The notes beneath the pieces were generated by a model, which searched no databases, had not been told where the DNA came from, and saw only the letters and a program-made list of their open reading frames with translations. Below are positions 9,407-20,642 of a stretch of DNA of 64,000 nucleotides, piece by piece (the first letter of the stretch is position 1; each line of letters opens with the position of its first letter). Where the stretch lies: positions 124,001-188,000 of the forward strand of contig NZ_FCOP01000010.1 in assembly GCF_900021175.1 (NCBI RefSeq), given 5' to 3'. Origin of the DNA: Pseudenterobacter timonensis (GTDB lineage Bacteria; Pseudomonadota; Gammaproteobacteria; Enterobacterales; Enterobacteriaceae). Position numbers and translations under genes: made by a program.

Positions 9407-11946
9407 GCGTTTTCCTCCACCAGAGTTACCGGAATGCGTTCATACGGCGTGGCCGGACGATGCTGCTCGCGCTCAGGCACTACCTGCACGTTCGGGTCGC
9501 GACGATCGCTGTTGATAAAGTGTCTGAAGCGGGTCTGCGCCGCCGGCGTATTGACGGTTTCGGTCCACTCGCACACCACCGCGGCGCGCAGGCGTGCCAT
9601 CTCGGATTCCAGCTGTTCGTTAAGGCCCAGCTTATCGTCGATGATGACCGATTTGAGGTAGTCGATACCCCCTTCGAGATTATCCAGCCACGGGGCGGTA
9701 CGGGTCAGCTTATCGGCGGTGCGGATATAGAACATCATAAAGCGGTCGAGATACTTAATCAGCGTCTCGCGGTCGAGATCCGCCGCCAGCAGATCCGCGT
9801 GGCGCGGTTTCATGCCGCCGTTGCCGCAGACATAGAGGTTCCACCCTTTTTCGGTAGCGATAATCCCCACATCTTTGCCCTGCGCTTCCGCACATTCACG
9901 GGTGCAGCCTGACACGCCGAACTTCATTTTGTGCGGCGTACGGATGCCTTTGTAGCGGTTTTCCAGCTCAACGCCGAAGCCCACGCTGTCGCCCACGCCG
10001 TAGCGGCACCAGGTGCTGCCGACGCAGGTCTTCGCCATACGCAGCGCTTTGGCATAGGCGTGACCGGTTTCGAAGCCCGCTTCGATAAGCTGGCGCCAGA
10101 TTTCCGGCAGATCGTCTTTTTGCGCACCGAACAGGCCGATGCGCTGGGAGCCGGTGATTTTAGTGTAGAGGTTAAACTCACGGGCGATGCGGCCAACCGC
10201 CACCAGCCCTTCCGGGGTGATTTCGCCGCCCGCGGAGCGCGGGATCACCGAGTAGGTGCCATCTTTCTGGATGTTCGCCAGGAAGTTGTCGTTGGTATCC
10301 TGCAGCGGCGTGTGCTGCGGCTTGAGAATATACTCATTCCAGCAGGAGGCCAGCAGGGAGCCGACGGTCGGTTTACAGACTTCACAGCCGTAGCCCTGAC
10401 CGTGCTTTTTCAGCAGTTCGTCGAAGGTTTTGATCCCTTCCACGCGGATCAGGTGGTACAGCTCCTGGCGCGAATAAGAGAAGTGCTCGCAGAGGTTGTT
10501 ATTGACCTCGATGCCCTGTTTCGCCAGCTCGGCGTTCAGCACCTGAGTGACCAGCGGGATACAGCCGCCACAACCGGTACCGGCTTTAGTTTCGGCCTTC
10601 AGCGCCGCCACGGTATGGCAGCCTTTGTTGATAGCGGCGATAAGGTCGCCTTTGCTTACGTCGAAGCAGGAGCAGATCTGCGCGCTGTCCGGCAGTTTAT
10701 CCACCCCGATAGAAGGCTTACCGCCTGCGGCATGCGCCGGCAGGATCAGCGAGTCCGGGTTTTCCGGCAGTTCGATGGCGTTAAGCACCAGCTGCAGCAG
10801 GTTGCCGAAGTCGCTTGTGTCGCCCACCAGCACCGCGCCGAGCAGGGTTTTGTTATCCTGGCTGACGATCAGGCGCTTATAGACCTCTTTACTCTCATCA
10901 AGATAGACGTAGCTGCGTGCGCCCGGCGTACGGCCATGGGCATCCCCGATGCCGCCGACATCCACGCCCAGCAGCTTGAGCTTGGCGCTCATGTCCGCCC
11001 CTTCAAAGGCGTTAACGTTGCCGAGAATGTGGTCGACCGCCACCTGCGCCATTTTATAGCCCGGCGCGACCAGGCCATAAACGCGGTTGTTCCAGCTGGC
11101 GCATTCCCCGATGGCGTAGATGTCCGGGTCAGAGGTCTGGCAGGTGTCGTTAATCATGATGCCGCCGCGCTGGGCTACGGCCAGGCCACACTGGGTAGCG
11201 AGTTTGTCGCGCGGGCGAATACCGGTAGAAAAGACGATGAAGTCCACTTCCAGCTCGCTGCCGTCGGCAAAGCGCATGGTTTTACGCGCTTCGGTGCCTT
11301 CCTGCACAATCTCTTTGGTGTTTTTGCTGGTGTGAACCTTCACACCCATGCTTTCAATTTTGCGCTTGAGCTGGTCGCCGCCCATATGGTCAAGCTGCTC
11401 GGCCATCAGCATCGGGGCAAATTCGATGACATGCGTTTCGACACCGAGGTTTTTCAGCGCGCCAGCCGCTTCCAGACCCAGCAGGCCACCGCCCACCACC
11501 GCGCCGCGTTTGCTTCGACGGGCGCAGGATTCGATAGCGTTGAGATCTTCAATGGTGCGGTAAACGAAGCAATCCTGCGTTTCCGAGCCTTTAATCGGCG
11601 GGATCCACGGATAAGAGCCAGTCGCCATGATCAGCTTGTCGTAAAAAACCGTACGCCCGGCGCTGGAGTGGATCACTTTTTCCTGACGGTTGATGGTGAT
11701 GGCGCGTTCGCCCACCAGCACTTTCACGCCATGCTTCTCGTAAAACCCTTCGCGCACCAGAGAGAGCTCTTCGGCGGTGTGATGAGAGAAGTAGGAGGAG
11801 AGATGCACGCGATCGTACGCCTTGCGGGGTTCTTCACAGAACACGGTAATGTCAAACTGAGCGGCGTCGGCTTTATCAAGAAGATCCTCAATAAAGCGAT
11901 GGCCGACCATGCCGTTACCGATGATAGCGAGTCTGACTTTGCTCAT
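9403..11946 (-). CDS. nirB: Nitrite reductase (NADH) large subunit
   Basis: NirB reduces nitrite to ammonium with NADH, FAD, [Fe-S] clusters and siroheme. The order is a FAD/NAD(P)H domain (IIGNGMVGHRF at the N terminus and GGGLLGLEAAGAL near 150), BFD-like [2Fe-2S] elements (CSCF...GTGCGGC near 425-460), then a ferredoxin-nitrite/sulfite reductase half with CVGSTWC (C-X5-C) and CTREC (C-X3-C) ligating the [4Fe-4S]-siroheme centre. It has 847 residues, the family length. The promoter just upstream carries FNR and NarL/NarP sites, so expression should be anaerobic and nitrite/nitrate induced. Confidence 0.98.
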   Translation of the reverse strand: MSKVRLAIIGNGMVGHRFIEDLLDKADAAQFDITVFCEEPRKAYDRVHLSSYFSHHTAEELSLVREGFYEKHGVKVLVGERAITINRQEKVIHSSAGRTVFYDKLIMATGSYPWIPPIKGSETQDCFVYRTIEDLNAIESCARRSKRGAVVGGGLLGLEAAGALKNLGVETHVIEFAPMLMAEQLDHMGGDQLKRKIESMGVKVHTSKNTKEIVQEGTEARKTMRFADGSELEVDFIVFSTGIRPRDKLATQCGLAVAQRGGIMINDTCQTSDPDIYAIGECASWNNRVYGLVAPGYKMAQVAVDHILGNVNAFEGADMSAKLKLLGVDVGGIGDAHGRTPGARSYVYLDESKEVYKRLIVSQDNKTLLGAVLVGDTSDFGNLLQLVLNAIELPENPDSLILPAHAAGGKPSIGVDKLPDSAQICSCFDVSKGDLIAAINKGCHTVAALKAETKAGTGCGGCIPLVTQVLNAELAKQGIEVNNNLCEHFSYSRQELYHLIRVEGIKTFDELLKKHGQGYGCEVCKPTVGSLLASCWNEYILKPQHTPLQDTNDNFLANIQKDGTYSVIPRSAGGEITPEGLVAVGRIAREFNLYTKITGSQRIGLFGAQKDDLPEIWRQLIEAGFETGHAYAKALRMAKTCVGSTWCRYGVGDSVGFGVELENRYKGIRTPHKMKFGVSGCTRECAEAQGKDVGIIATEKGWNLYVCGNGGMKPRHADLLAADLDRETLIKYLDRFMMFYIRTADKLTRTAPWLDNLEGGIDYLKSVIIDDKLGLNEQLESEMARLRAAVVCEWTETVNTPAAQTRFRHFINSDRRDPNVQVVPEREQHRPATPYERIPVTLVEENA

Positions 11947-12004
11947 TTTTGCCTCGATTTCTTTTCTATTACTGCCTACCTTAACGATTCAGCAGGGGCA
12001 CTTA

Positions 12005-12018
12005 TTGATGCAAATCAA
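12005..12018 (-). promoter_or_regulatory. FNR box of the nirB promoter
   Basis: TTGAT-GCAA-ATCAA is a perfect consensus FNR half-site pair. In E. coli the nirB FNR site is centred at -41.5; the same geometry would put the start of transcription near 11970, followed by a leader very like that of E. coli nirB. Confidence 0.92.
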
Positions 12019-12031
12019 ATACGCCTTAACC

Positions 12032-12047
12032 TACCACTTAGTGGGTA
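12032..12047 (-). promoter_or_regulatory. NarL/NarP 7-2-7 site of the nirB promoter
   Basis: TACCACTTAGTGGGTA is a near-perfect palindrome in the 7-2-7 arrangement used by NarL and NarP. Its centre is 28 bases upstream of the FNR box centre, the spacing of the -69.5 and -41.5 sites in E. coli nirB. Confidence 0.85.
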
Positions 12048-12206
12048 TATCTATGATTTGTCAGGATTTTTATAAGTAGCGGATATTGCTCGTTTTTTGC
12101 TCTCGATCGATTTTTGAACAAAAATGGCGCAAATTTTGGTAAGGAGAAATCAGGGCGGGAAAAAGCGAGAAGCGCCCCTTTGCAGCGTGCAAAAGGGCGC
12201 AGAAGA

Positions 12207-13391
12207 TTAGTGCTGAGATGCCGCTGCGCCGTGCTGGCGGTGACGGGTCACAAAGCCCAGGATAAAGCACATCACAAATACCACCGCATATAAACCGTTA
12301 GCGGTATGCAGGGCGGCAATCGGGCCGCTATGGGCCACTATCGGGCCGGTGACCACAAAGGTCAGCATGGTACCGATGGTACCGCAGGTGAGCACGAAGT
12401 TAACCAGCTTCGGCGAAGCCACTTTGGTTTGCAGCGAGCCGAGGGTGATGATGGAGGTATAAATCGCGCTGGAGAAAAAGCCGAGCGTCAGGATGAACCA
12501 CGGCATATGTTCCGGCGAACCATTGATGAAGAGATACATCAGGACAGTAGCCAGGCCCGCCAGAACGGTGAGGATACGCTGCAGGTCGAAGAAGCGCAGG
12601 ATAAAGCTGAACGCCCACATGCCGAACATGTAAGACATCCAGAAATCGCTCACCAGCTTGCCCGCGTCATTCAGGCTCATGCCCAGCCCTTTGGCATATT
12701 CCGGCACCCAGGAGATAAAACCGAGCTGGCCGAGGATATAGCAGAGCGCCGCCACGGAAAGGAACAGCACGCCGATGCCCCACTTCTCTTTTACCACCGG
12801 CTCCGCGGACGGCTGTGCTTTTTTGCCGAGCACCGGAAATTCGCAGCCGAAGGTGAGAACAAAAATAGCGACATAAACCAGGCCGATACAGGCGTAGACC
12901 CAGTACCACTCAATGCTGCGCGCCAGCAGATAAGCGGCAACCATCGGGAAGATCATCCCGGCCATACTGAAGAAGGAGTCGGTAAAGAGCAGGCGCGCGC
13001 CGCGCTGACGGCCTTCATACATATGGGTAATGAGGAATGTCCCGATGGACATGGTGATCCCGCTGACCAGCCCCAGTACAAACATGGCGGCGGAGAAGAG
13101 GGCGATGCTGTGGCTTAACATCAGCCCCGCAACGGCGGCGATCATCAGTACAAAGCCGAAACGCAGCTGCGTTTTCAGCGGCACGATCTCCATCAGCCAG
13201 GCGTTGAGGAAGATGGAGATAAGGATACCCGCGTTCAGAAAGGTAAAGGTGTTACTCATGCTGGAAACGGGGAGCTGGAAATAGTCTGCGATATTTCCCA
13301 TCACCATCCCGGTGACAATTACCAGTGCGCCGGTGAGGGCGTAGGAGAAAAAGCTGATCCATGTGAGCTTGATACGATTGCTGTTAGTCAT
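12207..13391 (-). CDS. tsgA: TsgA, major facilitator superfamily transporter
   Basis: This 394-residue protein has the hydrophobic profile of a 12-helix MFS permease and matches E. coli TsgA (YhfC) in place and length. The substrate is not known. The Salmonella gene is reported as induced by tellurite and selenium. It lies upstream of nirB in the same direction, but the nir operon has its own promoter in between. A His/Ala-rich tail ends the protein. Confidence 0.92.
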   Translation of the reverse strand: MTNSNRIKLTWISFFSYALTGALVIVTGMVMGNIADYFQLPVSSMSNTFTFLNAGILISIFLNAWLMEIVPLKTQLRFGFVLMIAAVAGLMLSHSIALFSAAMFVLGLVSGITMSIGTFLITHMYEGRQRGARLLFTDSFFSMAGMIFPMVAAYLLARSIEWYWVYACIGLVYVAIFVLTFGCEFPVLGKKAQPSAEPVVKEKWGIGVLFLSVAALCYILGQLGFISWVPEYAKGLGMSLNDAGKLVSDFWMSYMFGMWAFSFILRFFDLQRILTVLAGLATVLMYLFINGSPEHMPWFILTLGFFSSAIYTSIITLGSLQTKVASPKLVNFVLTCGTIGTMLTFVVTGPIVAHSGPIAALHTANGLYAVVFVMCFILGFVTRHRQHGAAASQH

Positions 13392-13572
13392 GTCTGGCCT
13401 GTTGATCCACCCGTTACCGGCTGCCTGGCAGAGGCGTTATACCTTGCGCACAGGCGGTTTCGGGCTAAAAAAAGAAAAGCGCAAAGGTTGCGCTCGGGCG
13501 GGCAGATTCTAGCCATGAAAGTGATCCATTCATATCTTTTAAAGGAATATTGCTTTCTATTGCACTTTTTTA

Positions 13573-13588
13573 TGTGATCTGAGTCACG
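13573..13588. promoter_or_regulatory. CRP site in the tsgA-ppiA divergent promoter region
   Basis: TGTGA-N6-TCACG matches the CRP consensus at nine of ten core bases. ppiA is known in E. coli to be CRP-controlled, so this most likely serves ppiA, whose start lies 143 bases away; a tsgA role is possible. Confidence 0.75.
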
Positions 13589-13639
13589 CTATGGAGGAGG
13601 TGAACTAATCGTTTGCGTAGTTAAATCTGTTTCAAATTC

Positions 13640-13654
13640 GTAAAATTAGGTAAA
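13640..13654 (+). promoter_or_regulatory. CpxR box upstream of ppiA
   Basis: GTAAA-N5-GTAAA is an exact CpxR consensus. ppiA belongs to the Cpx envelope-stress regulon in E. coli, and the box lies 77-91 bases before the ppiA start codon. Confidence 0.82.
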
Positions 13655-13721
13655 AGACTGGCCTGGGTTCATACTGCTCTTTAGAATCAAGCCATTCGCT
13701 TTCTTTACTGCGCTTTGTTAA

Positions 13722-14303
<582 letters not shown>

Positions 14304-14407
14304 CCTCTTTACGCGGGTGGTTCTCACCCGCGCATTCTCCTCCTCCCTGCGAAAGCGCGTTTTGCTGCTTATACTTGTGGCAAACGGACTCTTCAGGGAG
14401 GCAGCAA

Positions 14408-14575
14408 GTGAAAAAACTCACCGACAGGCAAAAAAACCGCATCTGGGAGCAGCAGCGCAATACCAATTTCCAGGCCAGCCGCCGGCTCGAAGGGGTGGAC
14501 AGCCCGCTGGTTACGCTGACGGAACAGGAAGCGCAGGCGCGTCTTGAGGAGTTACGGAGGCACTATGAGCGATAA
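14408..14575 (+). CDS. yhfG: YhfG, class I Fic antitoxin-like protein
   Basis: This is a 55-residue protein with a GTG start at 14408, preceded by AGGGAG at 14395-14400; an upstream in-frame ATG at 14375 has no such site. It carries the class I Fic inhibition motif S-x-x-x-E-G (SRRLEG, in [10 protein letters not shown]), which places a Glu into the Fic ATP pocket. It overlaps fic by 11 bases, the usual order of antitoxin before toxin. The match to E. coli YhfG covers the full length. Confidence 0.9.
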   Translation: MKKLTDRQKNRIWEQQRNTNFQASRRLEGVDSPLVTLTEQEAQARLEELRRHYER

Positions 14576-15167
14576 AATCGGCGATGACCGCGATCCCTAC
14601 CTCTACCCCGGCCTTAACGTTATGCGCAACCGGCTCAGCATTCGCCAGGCCGATCGTCTGGAGCAGGCGGCTTATGAACTGACCGCGCTTCGCGCCGCGA
14701 CAATGCCGCTGGGGCCGGCGGTGCGCGGACTGCCGCATCTGTGCGCCATTCATAAACATCTCTATCAGGATATTTTTGAGTGGGCGGGCGCTATCCGGGA
14801 GGTCGATATCTATCAGGGTGATACCCGCTTCTGCCATTTCGGCTATATCGAAAACGAGGGCAATGCGCTGATGCAGGCGCTGGAAGAGGAGGGCTACCTC
14901 ACGGGGCTGGATCGCGAGGAGTTTATCGCCCGCTTAAGCCACTACTATTGTGAAATCAACGTGCTGCATCCGTTTCGCATTGGTAACGGCGTGGCCCAGC
15001 GGATCTTCTTTGAGCAGCTGGCGATCCACGCGGGCTATCAGCTGAGCTGGCAGGGTATCGATCCTGACGCCTGGGCGGCGGCGAACCAGAGCGGCGCGAT
15101 GGGCGATCTGAACGACCTTATCGCCATTTTCAGTAAAGTGGTGAGCGAGGCGCGAGAATCTGAGTAA
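14565..15167 (+). CDS. fic: Fic family protein
   Basis: Fic domains usually transfer AMP from ATP to target proteins. The 200-residue protein has the Fic fold with the core loop [12 protein letters not shown]. Compared with HPFx(D/E)GNGRxxR, the metal-binding acidic residue is Ile and the first Arg position is Val, close to the E. coli variant HPFRVGSGLAQR, so catalysis may be weak. The start at 14565 is preceded by CGGAGG; an upstream ATG at 14544 adds seven unlikely residues. Its partner yhfG overlaps it. Confidence 0.93.
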   Translation: MSDKIGDDRDPYLYPGLNVMRNRLSIRQADRLEQAAYELTALRAATMPLGPAVRGLPHLCAIHKHLYQDIFEWAGAIREVDIYQGDTRFCHFGYIENEGNALMQALEEEGYLTGLDREEFIARLSHYYCEINVLHPFRIGNGVAQRIFFEQLAIHAGYQLSWQGIDPDAWAAANQSGAMGDLNDLIAIFSKVVSEARESE

Positions 15168-15196
15168 AATAGCGCGGTCTGAAACGAGGGGCCGCC

Positions 15197-15760
15197 ATGA
15201 TTTTACTGATCGACAACTACGATTCCTTTACCTGGAACCTGTACCAGTATTTTTGCGAGCTGGGGGCGGAGGTGGTTGTCCGACGCAACGACGAGCTGAC
15301 CCTGGCGGAAGTGGCGACGCTGGCGCCGCAAAAAGTCGTTATCTCGCCGGGGCCATGCACTCCCGACCAGGCGGGCATTTCACTGGATCTGATTCGCCAT
15401 TACGCCGGTAAGCTGCCGATCCTCGGCGTCTGTCTGGGCCATCAGGCCATCGCTCAGGCCTTTGGCGCCACCATCGTGCTGGCAGCGAAAGTCATGCACG
15501 GCAAAACCTCTCCGATAACCCATACCGGAACCGGCGTTTTTCAGGGCCTAAATCATCCTCTCACCGTGACGCGCTACCATTCCCTTGTGATTGATCCGCC
15601 GACGCTGCCGGACTGCTTTGAGGTCACCGCCTGGAGCGACACCCGGGAGATCATGGGTATTCGCCATCGCGACTGGGATCTGGAAGGGGTGCAGTTTCAT
15701 CCGGAAAGCATTCTGAGCGAGCAGGGGCACCAGCTGCTGGCTAATTTCCTGAATCGCTGA
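15197..15760 (+). CDS. pabA: Aminodeoxychorismate synthase component II (glutamine amidotransferase)
   Basis: PabA releases ammonia from glutamine for PabB, which makes 4-amino-4-deoxychorismate for folate. It is a class I glutamine amidotransferase with oxyanion PGPCTP (51-56), nucleophile Cys79 in GVCLGHQ (77-83) and the His/Glu pair in QFHPES near residue 170. The length of 187 equals E. coli PabA. The start follows GAGGGG, and the gene lies 29 bases after fic. Confidence 0.97.
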   Translation: MILLIDNYDSFTWNLYQYFCELGAEVVVRRNDELTLAEVATLAPQKVVISPGPCTPDQAGISLDLIRHYAGKLPILGVCLGHQAIAQAFGATIVLAAKVMHGKTSPITHTGTGVFQGLNHPLTVTRYHSLVIDPPTLPDCFEVTAWSDTREIMGIRHRDWDLEGVQFHPESILSEQGHQLLANFLNR

Positions 15761-15776
15761 ATTGTTATTGCCTTGT

Positions 15777-15815
15777 TGTGATTTTTTATGCATATTTTGT
15801 GATTATATTTTCACT
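15777..15815 (+). promoter_or_regulatory. Tandem ARG boxes (ArgR operator) of argD
   Basis: Two 18-bp ARG boxes lie at 15777-15794 and 15798-15815, exactly 3 bp apart, the normal pair spacing. Their halves are TGATT-N4-ATGCA and TGATT-N4-TTTCA, each one base per half from TGAAT-N4-ATTCA. ArgR with arginine should repress argD from here. Confidence 0.85.
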
Positions 15816-15819
15816 GTAA

Positions 15820-17067
<1,248 letters not shown>

Positions 17068-17096
17068 TGCTCCGCATGGCCTGCCATCCGGCAAGG

Positions 17097-19184
17097 TCAG
17101 GATGATGCCCGCTTCAGGACGCGGGTGAGCCACACTCCATGATGCGGACGCTGGCGCCAGGCCACTGACGAAATAGTGTGCATGGCGCTCAGATGTCCCA
17201 ATACGCGCTGCAGATGTTGCTCCAGGGTACTCATCGGCCCGTGGGTCAACGTTTCCGGCGCTTCCAGAATATTCGACTCTCCCGATTCGCCCGGCGCGTC
17301 ATACTCGAGGCGCTGCTGGCAGCGCTGGAGTGCTATCTCGCAGGACTGGAGATAGCGCTCGGCCAGCGCCGGGGTCAGCATGGTATGCTCCCGCGCCAGG
17401 GTGGTCATGGCGTTAATATGCTCCACAATGAACTGGCTGTGCGTCACCCAGAGCTTCATATCCGCCAGATAGTCGGAATTAAATCCTGGCTCCTGCATCG
17501 CCTGGTTCAGGGAGTTGAACAGAGCGTTATGCGCCTGGTTTACCTTCATACGCTCATAGGCGAGCGGGGAGGGTTGCGGATCGCTGCTCAGGATGAGGCG
17601 TATCGCCCGCTGGTAGGCCTCCAGCGCGTCGTGAGCATTCTGGCGCAACAGCCCGCTCTGCCACTGCGGCCAGAGCCAGACCATGCCGCCAAAGGCGATC
17701 AGACAGCCAATCAGCGTATCGGCCAGTCGCGCGACAATATACTGCTCGCCGTTGAGCGTCAGCAGCTGCAGCGTATAAACCGCCGTCACCGTAAAGCCAA
17801 CCGTCGCCCAGCCGTAGTTCTTGCGGATAATCAGGTAGCTGACCAGGGTGATAATGAGCATGGCCGCCAGGGTATAGCCCTCCGGCACGTGGAAGTGCAG
17901 CGTCACGCCCGCAATAATCAGCCCCGCCATGGTGCCGCCCGCCCGGTGGAGGATGCGTACCCGCGTCGCGCCATAGCCGTTTTGCGTGACAAACAGCACC
18001 GTCATTAAAATCCAGTACGGTTTTGGCAGGTGCAGCGCCATTCCCATCAGGCTGGCGATGCTCAGCATCACGCTGATGCGCGCGGCGTTGCGCAGGGCGG
18101 CGGATTTGAGTGAGAGATAGCTTTTCAGGGCGGGCAGCAGCGGCAGGCGCTTTTGCTTGTCGGCCATCAGATCGCGCGTGTAAAGCGGGCGCTGGGTGCG
18201 TAGCACGCGGGCGATACGGCTGAAGTGCCAGGCGCAGAACTGCCCCACCGGGTTATCAGGATGCTGGCGGGCAATCTTTTCCAGCGCGCCGAGCGGTTTG
18301 TCCATGGTGAAGCGGGTAGGGTAACGGTGATAGAGAATGTCATCCGCCAGCACCCGCAGGCGCTCCGAGACGATGCGCGCGTTCCAGCGGATCACCGCCT
18401 CGGCGTGGCTGCGCTCCACCAGCTTCTGCACCTCCTGCGGCTGGTGCAGGCTTACGGAGATATGCTCCTGCAGATCCAGGCCGACCTGAAAGGTACGCAA
18501 TAACCGCTTGTACTCGTGATTGTTGTTGGCGGCGAGCATGTGAAGCTGCTGATAGCACTGGCTTATCAGATCGACCACCTTCTGCTGGCGCGTCAGCAGC
18601 GGGGGCAGGGCTTTTTCCGGGTCCGTATGCTGGGTCAGCAGGCTGTATTTCGCCTCGCAGTAATCGGCAAGCTGGCGATAGAGCAGGCTCAGGGATTCGC
18701 GCAGCGGCTGTTCGCGCCACAGCCAGAACCAGAACCAGTTGAATAACCCGTACCACAGCGTGCCGAGGGTGTAGATCAGCAGCGGCTCCCAGACGGGCAT
18801 ATTCCCGGCGAGGCTCAGGGTGAAGATGGCGGCAATCAGCGACGCAGGCAGCAGCCGCGCGTGCAGCGAGCCAATCTCTGCCGTGACGCCGAGGGTCATG
18901 GCCAGCACGGTGAGAATGACGGGCAGCGGAATATCGCGCATCAGCAGCAGCTGTACCGCCAGGCTACAGCCCGCAAACAGTGAACCGCCGACGATTAGCC
19001 GTTTGAAGAAGCGTTTATGGGGCGTGTCGAGACCGGCGATGTTGCAGCAGGCGGGAACAAGGGAGAAGAGCAGCCCCTGTTGCAGATGGCCCAGCATCAG
19101 CCCTACGGCCACGGGGAGGCAAAGCACCAGCGTTTGTCGCAGTGCGTAGTTAACTTCCGGGTGGTAAATCAGCCTTCGCCACAT
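17097..19184 (-). CDS. yhfK: YhfK, FUSC-family inner membrane protein
   Basis: This protein of 695 residues has two blocks of membrane helices (about 15-160 and 375-520 from the start chosen) separated and followed by soluble helical parts, the layout of the FUSC/YccS-like family that includes aromatic acid exporter AaeB. Function is not known. I start at MWRRLIYHP (19184) rather than the in-frame ATG at 19226, because the crp terminator hairpin covers the extra codons and E. coli YhfK begins here. It follows crp by 57 bases and converges on argD. Confidence 0.9.
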   Translation of the reverse strand: MWRRLIYHPEVNYALRQTLVLCLPVAVGLMLGHLQQGLLFSLVPACCNIAGLDTPHKRFFKRLIVGGSLFAGCSLAVQLLLMRDIPLPVILTVLAMTLGVTAEIGSLHARLLPASLIAAIFTLSLAGNMPVWEPLLIYTLGTLWYGLFNWFWFWLWREQPLRESLSLLYRQLADYCEAKYSLLTQHTDPEKALPPLLTRQQKVVDLISQCYQQLHMLAANNNHEYKRLLRTFQVGLDLQEHISVSLHQPQEVQKLVERSHAEAVIRWNARIVSERLRVLADDILYHRYPTRFTMDKPLGALEKIARQHPDNPVGQFCAWHFSRIARVLRTQRPLYTRDLMADKQKRLPLLPALKSYLSLKSAALRNAARISVMLSIASLMGMALHLPKPYWILMTVLFVTQNGYGATRVRILHRAGGTMAGLIIAGVTLHFHVPEGYTLAAMLIITLVSYLIIRKNYGWATVGFTVTAVYTLQLLTLNGEQYIVARLADTLIGCLIAFGGMVWLWPQWQSGLLRQNAHDALEAYQRAIRLILSSDPQPSPLAYERMKVNQAHNALFNSLNQAMQEPGFNSDYLADMKLWVTHSQFIVEHINAMTTLAREHTMLTPALAERYLQSCEIALQRCQQRLEYDAPGESGESNILEAPETLTHGPMSTLEQHLQRVLGHLSAMHTISSVAWRQRPHHGVWLTRVLKRASS

Positions 19185-19197
19185 AGATGCCAGAGAC

Positions 19198-19233
19198 AAA
19201 AACGGCGTGACATCCTGAGATGGCACGCCGTTT
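19198..19233 (-). terminator. crp terminator
   Basis: AACGGCGTG and CACGCCGTT arms form a 9-bp stem with a 14-base loop, followed on the minus strand by five T. It lies just after the crp stop and before the yhfK start, so yhfK is probably read by partial read-through or its own promoter. Confidence 0.85.
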
Positions 19234-19241
19234 GTTCGGAA

Positions 19242-19874
19242 TTAACGGGTTCCGTAGACGACGATGGTTTTACCGTGTGCGGAGATCAGGTTCTGATCTT
19301 CCAGCATTTTCAGGATACGGCCTACGGTTTCGCGGGAGCAGCCCACGATCTGGCCAATCTCCTGGCGGGTGATCTTGATCTGCATGCCGTCCGGGTGGGT
19401 CATGGCGTCCGGCTGTTTAGCCAGGTTGAGCAGCGTCTGCGCGATACGGCCCGTCACGTCCAGGAAGGCGAGGTTGCCCACTTTCTCGGAAGTCACCTGC
19501 AGGCGACGCGCCATCTGCGAGGAGAGGCGCATCAGAATATCCGGGTTAACCTGAATCAGCTGGCGGAATTTTTTATAGGAAATTTCAGCCACTTCACAAG
19601 CTGTTTTTGCGCGTACCCAGGCGCTGCGTTCCTGACCTTCTTCAAACAGGCCCAGTTCGCCGATGAAATCACCCTGGTTCAGGTAAGAAAGGATCATCTC
19701 TTTCCCTTCTTCGTCTTTAATCAGCACTGCCACTGAGCCTTTGACGATGTAGTACAACGTTTCCGCTTTTTCACCCTGGTGAATCAGCGTGCTCTTCGAT
19801 GGGTACTTATGAATGTGGCAATGAGACAAGAACCATTCGAGAGTCGGATCTGTTTGTGGTTTGCCAAGCACCAT
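19242..19874 (-). CDS. crp: cAMP receptor protein CRP
   Basis: CRP is the global cAMP-dependent transcription factor. The 210 residues hold a cyclic-nucleotide-binding domain ([15 protein letters not shown] near 72-86, including the cAMP phosphate ligands Arg and Ser), the dimer helix with TS at the cAMP contact, and a helix-turn-helix [19 protein letters not shown]. It is nearly identical to E. coli CRP; one visible change is Ser in place of the Ala of LMRLSAQMARR (residue 119 counting Met). Confidence 0.99.
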   Translation of the reverse strand: MVLGKPQTDPTLEWFLSHCHIHKYPSKSTLIHQGEKAETLYYIVKGSVAVLIKDEEGKEMILSYLNQGDFIGELGLFEEGQERSAWVRAKTACEVAEISYKKFRQLIQVNPDILMRLSSQMARRLQVTSEKVGNLAFLDVTGRIAQTLLNLAKQPDAMTHPDGMQIKITRQEIGQIVGCSRETVGRILKMLEDQNLISAHGKTIVVYGTR

Positions 19875-20185
19875 GCGCTGTTTTCCTCTGTTATAAGCTG
19901 GCTCCAGAGCTCCCTGCGATCAACGATCTGGCTCCGGGGTTGCAAGAAGTCTTCCCTCTACCTGGGAATAAGGCTGTCGTTCACGTCGCAGCCTGTAATG
20001 ATTGTTGTCCTCTGCATACATGTGCAACGTCAATGTATTACTGTAGCATCCCGAGTGTTTTAGCATAGCTTTCGCCGCCTGTCTCCTGGTGTCTCGCTTC
20101 AGCATGATACAGGTCGCCTTCCGTTGCCAGATTTGCCGCTCACGCGTAATCTGTGCTGAAAATTGCTAATCTGGAGTTAATAAAA
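19875..20185. promoter_or_regulatory. crp-yhfA divergent intergenic region
   Basis: This 311-base gap holds the divergent promoters of crp and yhfA. By alignment from memory with the E. coli crp promoter, the minus-strand segment around 20005-20045 (including CATGTATGCAGAGGAC) matches the -10/start region. The CRP autoregulation site reported there in E. coli is not obvious here as a good palindrome. No other feature is seen. Confidence 0.4.
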
Positions 20186-20590
20186 ATGCAAGCGCGTGTG
20201 AAATGGGTAGAAGGTTTAACGTTTCTTGGCGAGTCCGCTTCAGGGCATCAAATCCTGATGGATGGCAACTCCGGTGATAAAGCCCCCAGCCCGATGGAGA
20301 TGGTGCTGATGGCGGCCGGCGGCTGCAGCGCCATTGACGTGGTGTCGATTCTGCAAAAAGGGCGCCACGAGGTGACCGATTGCGAAGTGAAGCTGACCTC
20401 GGAGCGTCGTGAAGAGGCACCGCGCTACTTCACGCACATTAATTTGCACTTCGTGGTGACCGGCAAGGCGTTGAAGGATGCCGCCGTTTCGCGCGCGGTG
20501 GACCTCTCTGCGGAGAAGTACTGCTCCGTAGCGCTGATGCTGGAGAAAGCGGTAAACATTACGCACTCGTATGAAGTGATTGAGGCTTAA
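20186..20590 (+). CDS. yhfA: YhfA, OsmC-family protein
   Basis: This is a 134-residue member of the OsmC/Ohr superfamily. Two conserved cysteines are present in the expected segments, AAGGCSAIDV and EKYCSVALML, suggesting thiol-dependent peroxide chemistry, but the substrate of YhfA is not known. The start at 20186 follows GGAG at 20173-20176 and gives the E. coli length; an upstream in-frame ATG at 20153 adds eleven residues with no family match. Confidence 0.93.
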   Translation: MQARVKWVEGLTFLGESASGHQILMDGNSGDKAPSPMEMVLMAAGGCSAIDVVSILQKGRHEVTDCEVKLTSERREEAPRYFTHINLHFVVTGKALKDAAVSRAVDLSAEKYCSVALMLEKAVNITHSYEVIEA

Positions 20591-20642
20591 TGCTTTGGAG
20601 GGTGGCGCTTCGTCGGTCTACCCTACAAAAGCACAAACGCAG

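Noticed and set aside
9931-12075. 714-codon plus-strand ORF opposite nirB
   Set aside because: It is an exact antisense shadow of nirB, whose cofactor motifs and length are certain. The translated product has no recognisable domain.
14375-14575. ATG start for yhfG at 14375
   Set aside because: It adds eleven residues with no Shine-Dalgarno sequence and lies at a possible -10 (TATACT); the GTG at 14408 has AGGGAG and gives the family length.
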